From Epiperipatus broadwayi (taxonomy: Eukaryota; Onychophora; Udeonychophora; Euonychophora; Peripatidae): DNA of 64,000 nucleotides. Both the position numbers and the translations under genes were made by a program. Below the pieces are notes generated by a model. The model was not told the DNA's origin. It saw nothing but the letters and a program-made list of their open reading frames with translations, and made no database searches. The stretch is from the NCBI GenBank assembly GCA_028023455.1, contig JAQFVV010000283.1:310001-374000 (forward strand), in the 5' to 3' direction. Below, one piece after another: positions 1 through 11,964 of the stretch (the stretch's first letter is position 1; each line of letters starts with the position of its first letter).

Positions 1-70
1 TTGTCAACACTATCTTATGGGTTTAATAACTGAAACACACAGGCTTAATATATACCTGTGTTTATATATG

Positions 71-449
71 TAATATATAGGGTATATGAGCACAGACTTT
101 CACACAACCCACCACTCCCATATTATCTCATAACAATGGATACACTTGAACACATATATGATGAAAAGATAAATAATCACCAATATACGTATTTCATGCT
201 AAACCAGAAATCATCAGTTGGTCCAGATTACCATCTCTACACATATATGTTATATCTGAGCACTTATAGCATATATGTGTAGAGATGGTAATCTGGACCA
301 ACTGATGATTGTTGGTTTAGCATGAAATACGTATATTGGTAATTATTTATCTTTTCAACATATATGGGTTCAAATGTATCAGTGTTATGAGATAGTATGG
401 AGAGTGGTGGGTTGTGTGAACGTCTTTGCTCATATACCCTATATATTAT
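71..449. repeat. Foldback element, 180-bp arms
   Basis: The arms 71-249 and 270-449 are inverted copies of about 90% identity around a 20-bp loop. The inner part contains a dispersed signature (CATGCTGAACC...CATCAGTTGGTCC-like) also seen near 5085, 25050, 31455, 33060, 36410, 46715 and 47120. The outer part (TTTCACACAACCC...) is shared with the foldback at 38944-39090. No coding. Confidence 0.85.
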
Positions 450-683
450 CTAATGGGTTTCTAAAAGTCAATAATAGACTGCGTTTTTTTTTTAAAAAAA
501 AAAAGAATTGTAAAACAGGATCAGATTACTAACATTAGTTTATACATTTATTTTATTTTTTCTTTTGGTCTATTTAAATTGTCACCCACTTCCCAATTTA
601 TGATTTAATTGAAACTTTGCATACGTATGTATTTCTGATTGATAGTATATATTTTCAAAGTTTGCGAACAATTTTATACAGTA
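450..683. other. No gene seen
   Basis: AT-rich spacer between the foldback and LINE copy A. It includes a TTTTTTTTTAAAAAAAAAA palindromic homopolymer pair near 485-504. Confidence 0.6.
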
Positions 684-3475
684 TATGATGCAATATGTTA
701 TGGCTTCTCCTTTATCAAAGTCAGAAATCTTTCAGACATTATGCCCAGAAAAACCTGTTAGCCACCTTGCCTCCCCATTCCCCACCCTAAGTTTTCCCCA
801 TATTCTTCTCTATCCTGCTCCATCCCATTTCTACAACATAATCTTTGTCTCTGCCTTCATATCTAAATCTCCCTTATCTTTTCCCAAATCCAGCATAAAA
901 ACCAAGAATCCACTTTCTGTATAATCACTTTGTTTATATTTATTCTCCCAACTTCATTATTTGTATCCTTTTGTCTATAAGCATTTACATTCAATTAGCA
1001 GATGCCTAATATTTTCCATGCCTTCCATACATAACTTGCAGACTAAATCACCCACATTTCGTCATTTATGTGTGTATATCCCCTTGTTGCTAATGATTCT
1101 GGTTGAGCCTTAAACATCAAACTATTTTCTTTGCTATTATCATAAATTAAGTCACAGCAAATATTCTGCTTACTTCTATATATATTTAAACTCTTTTTAT
1201 TCTCCATATTAGTTTTCCATCTCTCCAACTCTCTATTTTTTATTAATGCATTTATTTTTCTTCTACTTCATTCTTTATCACTATAATATTCAACAATTCT
1301 CCTAACACAATCATCCCATGTTTTGTACAAGTGTACTGATATAAAGTGTTTATCCAAATCTTCTGCATACTACATTTCCTTTCTCACCCATCTTATTACC
1401 TGTCCTTTATACTACATTTCCTTTCTCACCCATCTTATTACCTATCCTTTATTCATAAACTTAATTGAATACTATTTTGGCTATTCTCTTACTATCCATA
1501 AATTGTGATCTACTGAATACTTTTATTTTGCTTCTTGCATCTCTCATATAAAAACTTGACCATCTCATTTCTCCTTAAATTGCCTTCTTTGCCATCCACA
1601 CATCTGCACCTAATGCATATCTTTCTACTTCTCTTTGTAGTTTTTCTAAGTAATCCTACACACATTTACTAAAACATCATTACCGTAAGTTAACCCTGCT
1701 CCTGCCATTTCCATATAATTCTTACTACATCATATTTATTATATGAAAACATTGTTAATTTCTTTACCAAACCCTTTCTTTTCTTTGCTTCTTTTATAAA
1801 TTTTTTCTCCCATTCATCCAACCAATTTCTCTGATTATTTATGATGATTTGTAAATAGTTATACTTATTCTATTCTTTTTCCCCAGCATTTATCATCATT
1901 ACTTTTGATTTTTCTTCACTAAATTTAATCCCCATCTCATTTTATTCACCCTTGTGCACCTCTTCAGCATAACTTCCATATTTTTTCTACTTTCTGTGCA
2001 TAAGAAGTTATCATCAGTGAATAAAAGACCTGATAATATATATACCCCTGCCATCTATTTGCACTCTCCATTTCTCTCAAATATAATAAAATAAAAGACA
2101 TAGTGGATCATTGCCTTAGTCCAACTCCACTTTTAATACTGATTCTATATTTTTTAATTGATATGTATAGTAATTATTTTCATACAATCTCTTAATAAGA
2201 TCCACTAATCATTCATTCCCAAATTTGCTACACTTACCAATAATATATTTCTATTTACTCGATGACATGCCTTCTTCATATCTATAAAGACCATATATAA
2301 CTGTCTACCTGTATTCCTACTGATATCCATAAGTTGTGTGACTACAAATAAACTATCTTCTATACATCTATCCATTCTAAAACCTCCTTGCATTTCTCTC
2401 CCTATATTATTTTCTTCCATCCATTTCGCCATCCTTCCAGCCACCATATATGACACTGATGTTACCACCATTGGTCTATAATTGTTTAACTTTCTATGAT
2501 CCTTACCCTTTTTAAAAAAATAATAGTCTTACTCTTGTATTATTCCAGCTATCTGGAAATTCTGTCTTCTGTGTCACCTTATGGAGACATGATAATAAAT
2601 TTAATTTTGCCCTATTTCCCAAATTCGTCACCATCTCTGCTAACCATCCATCTAAATATATTGTCTTTTCACTTTTCCAACTTCTTCTCTGCCCCATTCA
2701 ATTCATTTTATGTAGAAGTATTTCCATTGCCATGTGCTTTTATGATTGTTATCACTGTCCTTCACATTTAGCATCTTTTCTATATCCATTACATACTTAT
2801 TTAAGATTGTCTCCAATTTTTCTCTAGTATTATACTCTTTTTTCTCATCATTTAATAATAGTATTTCTCTCTCCCTTATATTCTCTCTTTTAGTATATTT
2901 CCAAAATTTTTATTCCCATATCTTTCACTTTTATTAATATCTTCCAATAATTTATTATATAATTTCATTTTCTCTCTATAATTATCTATTTTAGCCAACA
3001 TCTTTTTTAAAATAGTTTTCTCATTTAATATTAACATCTTTTTCATTTTCTTCATTTTTAATATCACATATTCTTTACTTATTTCCCCCTCTCTTTTACA
3101 CTTTTACTAATTCTCACTTTTCTATTGCGTTTATTGTTCTGAATATTTTTACCTAAAACCTATTTGCTACTTTTCCTACTTCAATACATCAATCCTTATA
3201 TTTATCCCTAACAAACTCTTCCATGATTTCTTCTGTTTTTATATTCTTCTAACTTATTCTTATCATTCATTCTCCATCCATATATTTCACTATCTTTTCT
3301 ACTTTTATTACTATTTTCCATCACATTACTAACCATTTTTATTATAAAGAAATTATGATCACTATTACATACTCTCTCTCTTCATTATCAAACACTTTAA
3401 TTTTCTGTATTTTATTCATTCCCTCTTTTTCTACTAAAACATCATCTATTGTGTTAAATATATTATTTGTAGAAC
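684..3475 (-). pseudogene. LINE copy A: 5'-truncated APE-type non-LTR retrotransposon, most complete copy
   Basis: Read on the minus strand, the order is endonuclease, reverse transcriptase, zinc knuckle. The C-terminal APE endonuclease motif SDHN is at about 3363-3352. RT fingers and palm motifs follow (QGGFRMDR and LYMVFIDMKKA at about 2400-2260), then the catalytic palm box FTDDN at 2021-2007. A C-x2-C-x8-H-x4-C knuckle (CKLC ... HLLIEC) is at about 1041-982. The 3' end has the family signature ending CATCA near 684. The 5' end stops inside the endonuclease, so ORF1 is missing. Many stops and frameshifts break it; a 42-bp in-frame duplication lies at 1367-1450. The clade is not certain. 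Confidence 0.85.
1367..1450. repeat. 42-bp tandem duplication inside LINE copy A
   Basis: Two head-to-tail 42-bp units (1367-1408 and 1409-1450) differ at one or two positions. 42 bases equal 14 codons, so the duplication does not shift the LINE frame. Other copies here (31.7 kb, 36.7 kb, 53.0 kb) have one unit, so it is private to this copy. Confidence 0.85.
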
Positions 3476-3529
3476 ATGTGTACAGCCCTTCATAAATATT
3501 TGTATTTTCTTATAGTGCTGCCATCTAGC

Positions 3530-5480
3530 AGTATTAACTTGTATCTAATTTTAATTTCTAGAAATGTTTTTATTTACATAAATTCACTAAAAAGTAAAAA
3601 AATAAATAAATAAAAAGTAAAGAATAAATTTTCTTCAGTTTTCAAATATTCTTGATATGCACCATAATAAAATTGTGTGATGTCCATGATTAGACTATTT
3701 CTGAATACAGATAATGTATAACTTTTTTATTTTGGTCATAGGATATAAAGAAAATTATAAAAGCGGAAGAAAACTTATTTTTTACTTTTTAAAGTATTTG
3801 TGTGAATATTTTTTTATTATGTATATGTTTTGCAAACAGCATGTATTGATTGATAGTCACAATATTACTACAACTCAATTTACAAGTACCAAAATGTTAG
3901 CACTTTCTCATTTGATTAGATTAGAGATTACCATATCATTTTTAGCCTAAATATAAACTTAAAACATAATTTAGGATCAATAAATTTACTGCTATTAAAA
4001 ATAATCACATAATATTACTAATTTAAGTAGCCCTATTCTTTTTTCTTCTATGATAATATCCTAGGTACAATTTTTATTTCATTATGTATACTTTATTCAT
4101 ACAATAAAAGTTTATAAAGTAAAATAAAAAATGGAAGTATTTAATTAATTATTCCATGTAATTGTGTTCAAGAATAATACTTAATCTTTAATTAAAGTTT
4201 CAAGTAATATATCTAAGATAAAATATGATAATTTTTATGCTAATAAATGACTAGTAATAATTATTAATTTATTTATCTGGGCCTGGTAGGTTTATAATTG
4301 TGAGTTCAGGAAGTTTGACAACTTTATATTAAATTATAAAAATGTTAATACCCTAGACATACTTTAAGATTTCTACGTTCCTGTACACTCTTCAAACATA
4401 TAAGTTTATCTTCAGATTATTTCTTTTTTAGATGTCTTTATTCATTTGTTTTAACTGTTTGTAGAAAGATGGACCTTATAAAATATGTCCAAGATTTTAT
4501 GCAGGACTATATTTATCTGTTGTTGTTTTTTATGTCAAAGCGTTGACCAGGAAGCGAACCTGGCTCAGCTACATGGAAGGCAGCTATGCTAACCGCTAGG
4601 CCACAAATGCTTATCAAATGAATTTAGTGCTTTGGAATTGCAAACTGAACTGTAATAATCTACTCTTGATGATTACTAAACAAAGATGATGGTATTAAGT
4701 AATTGTGGTTTTGGCCAATTAAAGAATGCTTGTTCAGCTAGAAATGCATCCTAGATCATTTTCCTTTTTCAGATGTTTTTATTTATATGTTTGGAGTGTA
4801 TATAAAAAGATGAAGGTGTATACGGTAGAAAATAATGATGGAATTGAATTGATGACATCAACTCATCGTATTTAGTAAGAATAGATATATTAATCTTTAA
4901 TTAAGTTTATAATTTATATCTGGGCTAATAATTGATGAAATATATTTATCTTGATAAATATTTTTTGAGAATCATTAAAGTACTTATCTAATTTGTCTAA
5001 CGGATAAATACCAGAAGTTTGGAACTTTAAAATTGCATTGTTGCAAATTACTAGTGATAATGATGAACCTATGTAAGAGATCTGACTCAGGCCAACTGAA
5101 GAGTATTGGTTTAGATAGAAATACTTCTTGCAGATCAGTTTTCTTTAAATGTCTTTAATTCGTATATTTGAAATGTGTACAAAAGGCTGAGGTTTTAGAT
5201 TATCTCTAAGATAATGTGTGTGCATGTTATGATTTACTTAATTAGCAAATTAAAAGCAACACTAATACCATATATTCAAAATAAACTTTGGAAATATTAA
5301 TTACAATACTAATGCATATTTGGTGTTGTGTTCTTGTCAAAGATTGCATATAATGGTGGCATATGGCAGGGGTACTCAGAACCAAAAATGTATTAAAGTA
5401 ATATTTAATACTTCAATGTGTTCCCCAAATATAATGTATAAATAAGCATTACATTTATTATATTTCAACGATGGAGTCTT
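3530..5480. other. AT-rich stretch without genes
   Basis: Apart from the tRNA-Gly-like sequence at 4540-4610, I see only decayed repeat pieces at about 4690-4800 and 5085-5165. These share GGCCAA...GTTTAGATAGAAAT-like words with the GCTGGTTCAGCA family. The 78-codon frame at 3714 is low-complexity. Confidence 0.5.
4540..4610 (-). tRNA. tRNA-Gly(UCC)-like sequence, probably pseudogene or SINE head
   Basis: The 71-nt minus-strand sequence has an A box (TGGCCTAGCGG), an anticodon loop CTTCCAT giving UCC, a T arm CCAGG-TTCGCTT-CCTGG and a B box GGTTCGCTTCC. It strongly resembles animal tRNA-Gly-UCC. The anticodon stem GCTGC/GTAGC pairs with one G-U. The acceptor stem GCATTTG against TCAACGC has two mismatches, the B box has C for A in TTCGA, and no T-run terminator follows. 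I therefore favour a pseudogene or SINE-derived copy over a working tRNA. Confidence 0.65.
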
Positions 5481-5493
5481 AAATGCCCCATAA

Positions 5494-5575
5494 CTATATT
5501 ATTCCAGCAACACTGCCCCTTTAAATAAAAAAAGCTATATTATTCCAGCAACACTGCCCCTTTAAATAAAGAAAA
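5494..5575. repeat. 41-bp tandem duplication
   Basis: Units 5494-5534 and 5535-5575 are nearly identical (ATTCCAGCAACACTGCCCC core). No coding frame is preserved through it. Confidence 0.85.
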
Positions 5576-5900
5576 CTCAAATTTTAGCTTTACACTAAAA
5601 AGAAAATCATTTACAAATATATATTCAGCTTTCACAAATAAAAGTATGAAATAATCAGATTTAGAAATGAAAACATTACTATTGATGTTTAACACCTTAG
5701 ATTTCCAAAGAATTGCTTAAATAAACTTGCAAGCTAACATCACTTTTTTGTGCGAATGTCAATCTATTTATTTGGATAAAATGACCTTTTTATAATCTGA
5801 CAAATAGATAATTCGTAGTCAGATTTTGGCATTGATACTAGAAAGTATGTATTAGTTGCAAATTTATTTAAATGATTTTTTGGAAATCTTACATGTAAAT

Positions 5901-6120
5901 TATCATCATCACCATCGTTTTCGATCATTATCAAGATGAATGAAGTCTCTCTAAGTTCAATTCATCTTCTCTGATCTTTAGCCTCTCTTCTTCACATCAC
6001 CCGAGTATACTTCCTTATTTCATACATCCATCTCACATGGGGTTTCTTTCTAGGTCTTTTACGATCTCTTGGAATCCAGTTTAAGATTTCAATGCTCATC
6101 TATTATTATATCTTCTAGCA
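5901..6120. repeat. Dispersed repeat, CATCATC-tailed, copy 1
   Basis: A (CAT)n-like stretch is followed by TCAAGATGAATGAAGTCTC, CATCTTCTCTGATCTTTAGC and CTTGGAATCCAGTTTAAGA. The same order occurs at 9027. Similar CATCAT...CCACTGCAGGA-GAAGG-CTC sequences are common at the 3' ends of retroelements in several invertebrate groups; that link is from general knowledge. No coding. Confidence 0.7.
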
Positions 6121-6838
6121 ATGTTTATATTTCTAACCATGCCCGACATCTACATTTATTTTTGAAAGCTGAAAAAAATTTTTTTCCGTTTTTTTATTGC
6201 ATTTATATAATAAAATTATTTCTTTAAATCTTCTTTTTATATTTTCTAGTGCTTGCTTTTTACCTTCTTATGTGTAACACTGAATTATCAAAATATTTGT
6301 AATGTCTCTATTAGTAGTATCAATGTTACATAAAACATTTAATGAGATATTACTTTATGTAGCGCTATGTTTTTATACTGTAATCGCTAATAAAACATTT
6401 AAAAAATATTTTTTTCCATAAAATTTATAGTCATTAGGAATACATATGTATGCAAAGTTATGATTAGATCGAAAATTTGGAAGTGGCCAAAAAATAAAGT
6501 ACAAGATTTTATCATGTTCGATGAATAGAATAAATTAAATTAAAATGTATAATTGTTTTTGGCTACCTGGAAGAAATGTTATTCAATCTATGATTATTAG
6601 AGCCCATTATTGTTGGAGTGAGCATGTGAAACAGATAAAAAAATTATGATAAACTTGTGCATGGTTATGGTTGAAAGAAACCCAGTTTACATTATAGAGA
6701 TTATCTCGAAGTCACTATAAGAAAGATGGTATTGATTGTATTCATTGAGAGAAATATACCTGAGTTTAGGATTTTGCAGAAAAAAAGTTTGCTACAGAAA
6801 AAATCAAGATAGAATTGCAAAATATGAATACACTAAAG

Positions 6839-7279
6839 CAGGGGTGGCCAACTTTTGTGCTCATAAGATCTACTTTTTATTTTAAAAATGCGTTGCGATC
6901 GACTTGTTGTCATAGGCGTAGTCTAAGTGGAGGGAGGTGTGAAATACATACTACTTTTATATATCTACCTAGTAAAAAATAACAATTATTTAACGGGCCA
7001 AAAAACTCATGTCCAGGGGGAAGTAATTATTAACAATATTTATTAATTCAAATTAGCTACATTAAATCAAGATTAAAAATATTATTTTCAATAATGATAC
7101 GGCTTAGTGGATTTCACCTATCTAGAATTGAAAAAAAGTTTAAAACAAAGACAAAAATAAAAAAAACTTGAAAATCTTGACTTAATTTGTTTCAGCTCTT
7201 GTCAGATTGGCCTCGCGATCGACCAAAATTGACTTTGCGATCGAACGATGAATCACGATCGACTTGTTGGACACCCATG
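6839..7279. mobile_element. Non-autonomous hAT element with intact target-site duplication
   Basis: A 441-bp element starts CAGGGGTGGCCAAC and ends with the inverted GTTGGACACCCATG (12 of 14 positions paired). It is flanked on both sides by the identical 8-bp duplication CACTAAAG (6831-6838 and 7280-7287). Terminal CAGGGGTG and an 8-bp duplication are hAT hallmarks. Inside, GCGATCGAC-type words recur near both ends (6893, 7215, 7240, 7256) as subterminal repeats. No transposase coding is present. Confidence 0.9.
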
Positions 7280-8612
7280 CACTAAAGGACTCGTGTGTTA
7301 TATGGAATAATTCACAATTTGTTTTATATAAGTGTAACAAAATTAATCCATTACTTTTTGTCCCTTATTGTTTTATCTTGTAATCAGACTTTTTTTAAAA
7401 ATCTTTTTTCTTTTCTTTTTATCAGTTGATGTTAATTAGGTTCAATAAAACAATTATGTTAACGGTTAATCACCTTTTTAATTCTTTCTTTTAAGAAGAT
7501 TTAATGATGTATTCATATATTATATAATATTTTAAAAATTAATTATTAGGAGAAAAAAAGTACTACTATATACTTGTTTAACCTGTCCTCTACCGAAACT
7601 TTAATGAATTTTTTTTTGGAAAAATAAAAATATACTAGTGGAATATATTTTCTTGATATAATATATATGTATATAATTTTAATATTTAATAAAAAAAAAA
7701 GTAATTTTAGTCATTTAATAATTTTTAATAAACCACCGAATGGTTTCTTGTTCAAATATTCAAACGAAATTCGACACCAGAGTCAATAGTATGTATTTGT
7801 GCATTTAAAACAAACGACTGCATTTATCCTTGTATACCACAAATTGATTGTTTCAATCAGTTATTTATTAAGGTTCAAACTAAACAAATATAAAACAATA
7901 TATTTAATTCAGCATTTAAATTTTAAGTAAAATCTAATAAGAGAGGGCAAAAAAATTCAATCAATCAATTATTGATTCTTGCTGTAAAATCTTATAATTA
8001 AGATACATGAACAGGTTTATAAAGATAAAGATTTTACCCTATGAAGACAAGACCAATTCAAAGTGCATGCAGTACAGACAATCACTTATCTTTTTTTAAG
8101 GTCAAATTAGATTTTTCAGTAATATTATACAGTATGAGTAAAAATATTTAAATGCTTTATTGCTTAATAGGTCAAGAAATGTGAATCCTGGAAGTGATAG
8201 CTGGAATCTTGATATATGGGCATTTAACTCCAAAACCCATACTCTATTCTTTCACAGTGTTAATAATATATTATATATAAAATATTTTGGTACCAATTTA
8301 GAGTGTTCTCAGGGCCATTTTGAAATCTAAACCCAGCCCAAAAACACCGCTGACACATCCAAGCAATAAATGACATCAAATAATTCACATTATTTCAACG
8401 TGTTTATGGGCATATATTGTAATACAATTTGTATTTTAGAAATTATGAGCTTTTAGTATTTCAAAATTATAAGCTTGGTTTGATCAGACTTTGACATTTT
8501 TTGGACAATACTTCATATTGTTGAAAACATCCTTTCTCCTCCTCGGTGCTTTGCGCTGTCATTATTGTAATAACATTAATAATAATTTTAGAAGTTATAA
8601 GCTTTTAGTATT

Positions 8613-8765
8613 TAGGCTGTATTCACTACCATTTTGAATTCTAAGGATCACCCAAAAACATCACTGACACACCCAAGTAATCCTGTGTGTATTATTCAAT
8701 GTCACTTATTATTTGGATGTATGAGCGTGGTCCTTAGAATTCAAAATGGCAGTGAATGCATTCTA
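8613..8765. repeat. Short MITE-like foldback, 35-bp terminal inverted repeats
   Basis: The 35-bp ends 8613-8647 and 8731-8765 are inverted copies (CCATTTTGAATTCTAAGGA core, four or so differences). A related half-copy without its right end lies at about 8300-8378 (GCCATTTTGAAATCTAA, then CCCAAAAACACCGCTGACAC), so two members sit about 310 bp apart. The small open frame through it is incidental. Confidence 0.75.
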
Positions 8766-9026
8766 AATCAGCACCAATGGTTTTTCTACAATTTGAAGTT
8801 TTCATTATATAAAACATTTTAAAACAAATTAAAATTATATTTGAAAGGACGCTAATTATCAGTTTGTTTGGGGGATCAGGAAACTATAGAATTTATATAA
8901 AACATGTTTAAGTTTTATCATTATTTATTCTAAAAATTGCAACATGCTAACCAAATTAACATAAAATCCATAAATCTGAAACTATTTAGAGAAACTAACA
9001 TTAAGAGAAAGTTTATATATTAACCT

Positions 9027-9232
9027 GCATCATCATCATCAATCATTATCAATCCACTGCAGGATGAAGGTCTCTCCAAGTTCAATCCATCTTCTCTGAT
9101 CTTTAGCTTCTCTTCTCCACATCACCCCTGCACACTTTCTTATTTCATCCATCCATCTCACGTGGTCTCTTTCTGGATCTTTTATAATCTCTTGGAATCC
9201 AGTTTAAGATTTCAATTGTCCATCTATTATCT
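9027..9232. repeat. Dispersed repeat, CATCATC-tailed, copy 2
   Basis: Second, better-preserved copy of the 5901-6120 repeat. It includes CCACTGCAGGATGAAGGTCT, the CATCTTCTCTGATCTTTAGC block and TCTTGGAATCCAGTTTAAGA. It ends at a TATATA microsatellite (9236-9248). Confidence 0.75.
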
Positions 9233-10119
9233 TGCATATATATATATCGTACCTATATTGATATAGGCACATATAATTTTTATCTAAAATTATTATTAAA
9301 GTAATCTTTCGTAAAAGAAAAACATAAAATTAAATGTTGAAGAGTTTATTCAGTTTGTTTTAGAAAAAGATAGGAATTAAATAGTTTTTATTAGTATTCG
9401 TAAAAATATAAATATACAAATCTCTGTTCATTCAAGTTTAATTAAAGAAAAAATAATGTTAAAACTAATATATGACCGTATATATGTGCGATTGTCAACA
9501 ATAGAATAAATGTTATTATAAATAAATGAAAGTTAAAGAAGATTATTATTAAAAAACACGGCAATGGTTATTAATTAAAATATAAAACAACAAACAAGAA
9601 GAAAACAAAGTGTTAAATCTACGTTCAAAATCCTAGGTAAAACATTTGCTTATTTTCGTTTATACTGTAATAGCCATTGCATTTCATTAATTCGTGCGAA
9701 TCCTCCAAGAGTCTAATTATATGAACTCGATATCATACATAAATGAACTATTGATATGTGTGTGATTAAATTTCAAATGCTATATAGTCCTTTATTATCA
9801 TTATTATGTGTGTGCATGAGTTAATATGTGCGTGATCATTATATCAATATTTATTAGTTAAATTAGAGTGTTCTGTTATTAAATCTATAGGAATATTTAA
9901 ACTATTTAGAAATGTTAATTAAAAATATGCGTGTGTTTTATTAGAATTATAAAATGTTTAAATTTAGTAAATAAATGTTAGTTAATAAATTATCTTTAAA
10001 ATTAAACTTTATTTGTCGGTCAATCCTTTTTATCAATTCTTTTACCAAATTCTTTTATCAATTCTTTTTATCAATTCCCTTTTATCAAGTCTTTTAACCA
10101 CTAATTAAGTATAATCTAT

Positions 10120-10420
10120 TAGTGATTACAAACAGCTGAGCTAGTCGTGGATTTAGGCGTTGAGTTAGTGGCCATTGCTTAAAGTGCGTTATTTATTCAT
10201 CCTTGAATAGATAGCTGGCGCCAGTGTTTATACACAAACAAAAAAAAGTGCTTTGAACTTGGTGTTGAACTCAACAGTCGAGAAGAAGTTATGTCCTGGA
10301 AATGTAACGTTAGTTATATACTTTATAGCTAGCGTTTGGGCATACATACTCTCCGAGTATGTTCTTCTCTGCCTAAGAGGCCGGTCTTTCGAATACACAT
10401 ATTCGAATACGGTTCAATAT
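10120..10420. other. Mild GC island, no gene recognised
   Basis: Base composition rises here (GGCGCCAG, GGCGTTGAG, GAGGCCGGTC). No frame longer than about 30 codons begins with convincing start or splice signals. It could be a promoter or 5' UTR, but nothing decides this. Confidence 0.2.
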
Positions 10421-10500
10421 ATATATTAATCCACAAATTGCCAATATCTAAATGGTTTCTAAATGTGAATCACATGATTACAGGCAAAACGTTAATAAAC

Positions 10501-10575
10501 CATAGAATGCAGCATCTGTTGTTAGGTAACTTCTATTTTTTTATCTATAGACGTTGCCTTGACAACAGATTCTAT
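10501..10575. repeat. Hairpin with two facing X-box-like palindromes
   Basis: The arms 10501-10535 and 10544-10575 are imperfect inverted copies (CATAGAAT...CTGTTGT). Each carries a 13-14-bp palindrome of RFX X-box type: GTTGTTAGGTAAC at about 10518-10530 and GTTGCCTTGACAAC at 10553-10566. No gene start is evident nearby. Confidence 0.6.
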
Positions 10576-11734
10576 GTTTTATTAAACTTTTATCATGTGA
10601 CACATATACACAAATTTAATACTTAATTTATTTAAAATAATATATGTATATTTTTCTTTTAATATCATTTTTTATTTCAATATATTTTAAGTTCATGTAA
10701 AAAAATCTAAATTATTGTTAATTTCTTCCAAAAAGCAAATTTCTTTCACTGCAATATACTTTACCAATTTCTTCAAAATATCATCTTCTTTCCTACTCCA
10801 GGTAATGCAATATTTCTTTTACCATTTCAGCAGCATTAACTATTGTCAAGGCAATCTCCTTTTAACAATAAAGGTGGAATTCCACCTTTCATTTATTTAT
10901 GGTCCAATATATTTATATAGACACTAAAGACTGCAACTTGATCACAGAAATTGTTGGTTGTTATCTATATTGGGATTGTTAAATGTTTACTGTCTAATGG
11001 TTACTTATAAACCCATTTAGCCTTGAGCATATCAAAAAATTCAAATAGAGATTGAAAGCAAAATAAATGAGTGTGAAAATAAACAAGCATTAATGATCTC
11101 ATTGAAAGAGATAAAAGACTGAAAGGAAGCTAGGCTGGACATATTTCTAGAATAGATGTTAATTAATAAGCAAGTGAAGTTTTAAATTGGATCTCAGTAG
11201 ATTTAAAGGACTTAGAAAGATGCCACATAGTTTGCAGTGTGAGAAGCGATGCTACATATTGGAATAACTACATTGTAGTTAGAATGACCATCCTGCCATT
11301 GATTGATAATTTTTGAAATTGAAGATATCCACCACAAGATGTATTCTTGTTTCCAAAAGTATTAAATATTATATAACAACCATGTACTGAATCGTAAACT
11401 ATAGTAATGCAAGAGTTTCACAACAGTTTCAAGAGAGTTCTCTTCATCATCTCTTAAACATAATTAACTACAAATTATAGTTATCTACAATATTATTTTA
11501 TATAAAAATTTCATTTATTTTGTCATATAAGTTTTAGCTTTTTAATATAATAATTTATTACTGATGATAAAATGATTGATTATTTTGACTAATACTCTAA
11601 TTGTTTAATTTAAGACAATGATATTTATTTTTGTACTTAAATAAAACCAGTCTTGGGTTAATGCTGCATGTTCAGTGAAGTAATATAATTTTGTTGTTCT
11701 TCTTCATTTTCTTATGTATTGATTATTATTTTTA

Positions 11735-11964
11735 CACATCATACCATTTACAACTTTTTAACACTTCAACAATACTATTTTTTACATCAAAACTTTATGC
11801 TTACAGTTTCGACTGTCCTGCAGTCATCATCAGAGCTCTAAGAAATATGATTGTTAAAGAGCTTTGATAATAACTGCAGAACAATTGAAACTGTAAAAAT
11901 AAAGTTTTGATATAAAAAATAGTATTGTTGAAGTGTTTAAGAAAGTTATAAATGGTATGATGTG
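11735..11964. repeat. Foldback, ~105-bp arms, CTGCAGGACAGT family
   Basis: 11735-11839 and 11857-11964 are inverted copies. The arms contain a GACTGTCCTGCAG signature near the centre and ACTTCAACAATACTATTTTT towards the ends. A half-copy lies at about 30025-30130 and another foldback member at 62341-62623. Confidence 0.8.

Noticed and set aside
2496-2937. Plus-strand frames of 91 and 63 codons
   Set aside because: They are antisense shadows of LINE copy A, whose minus strand carries the RT motifs in the same place.
10336-10626. Plus-strand frame of 96 codons
   Set aside because: It runs through the X-box hairpin repeat and shows no recognisable domain. Length alone is within chance for this number of frames.
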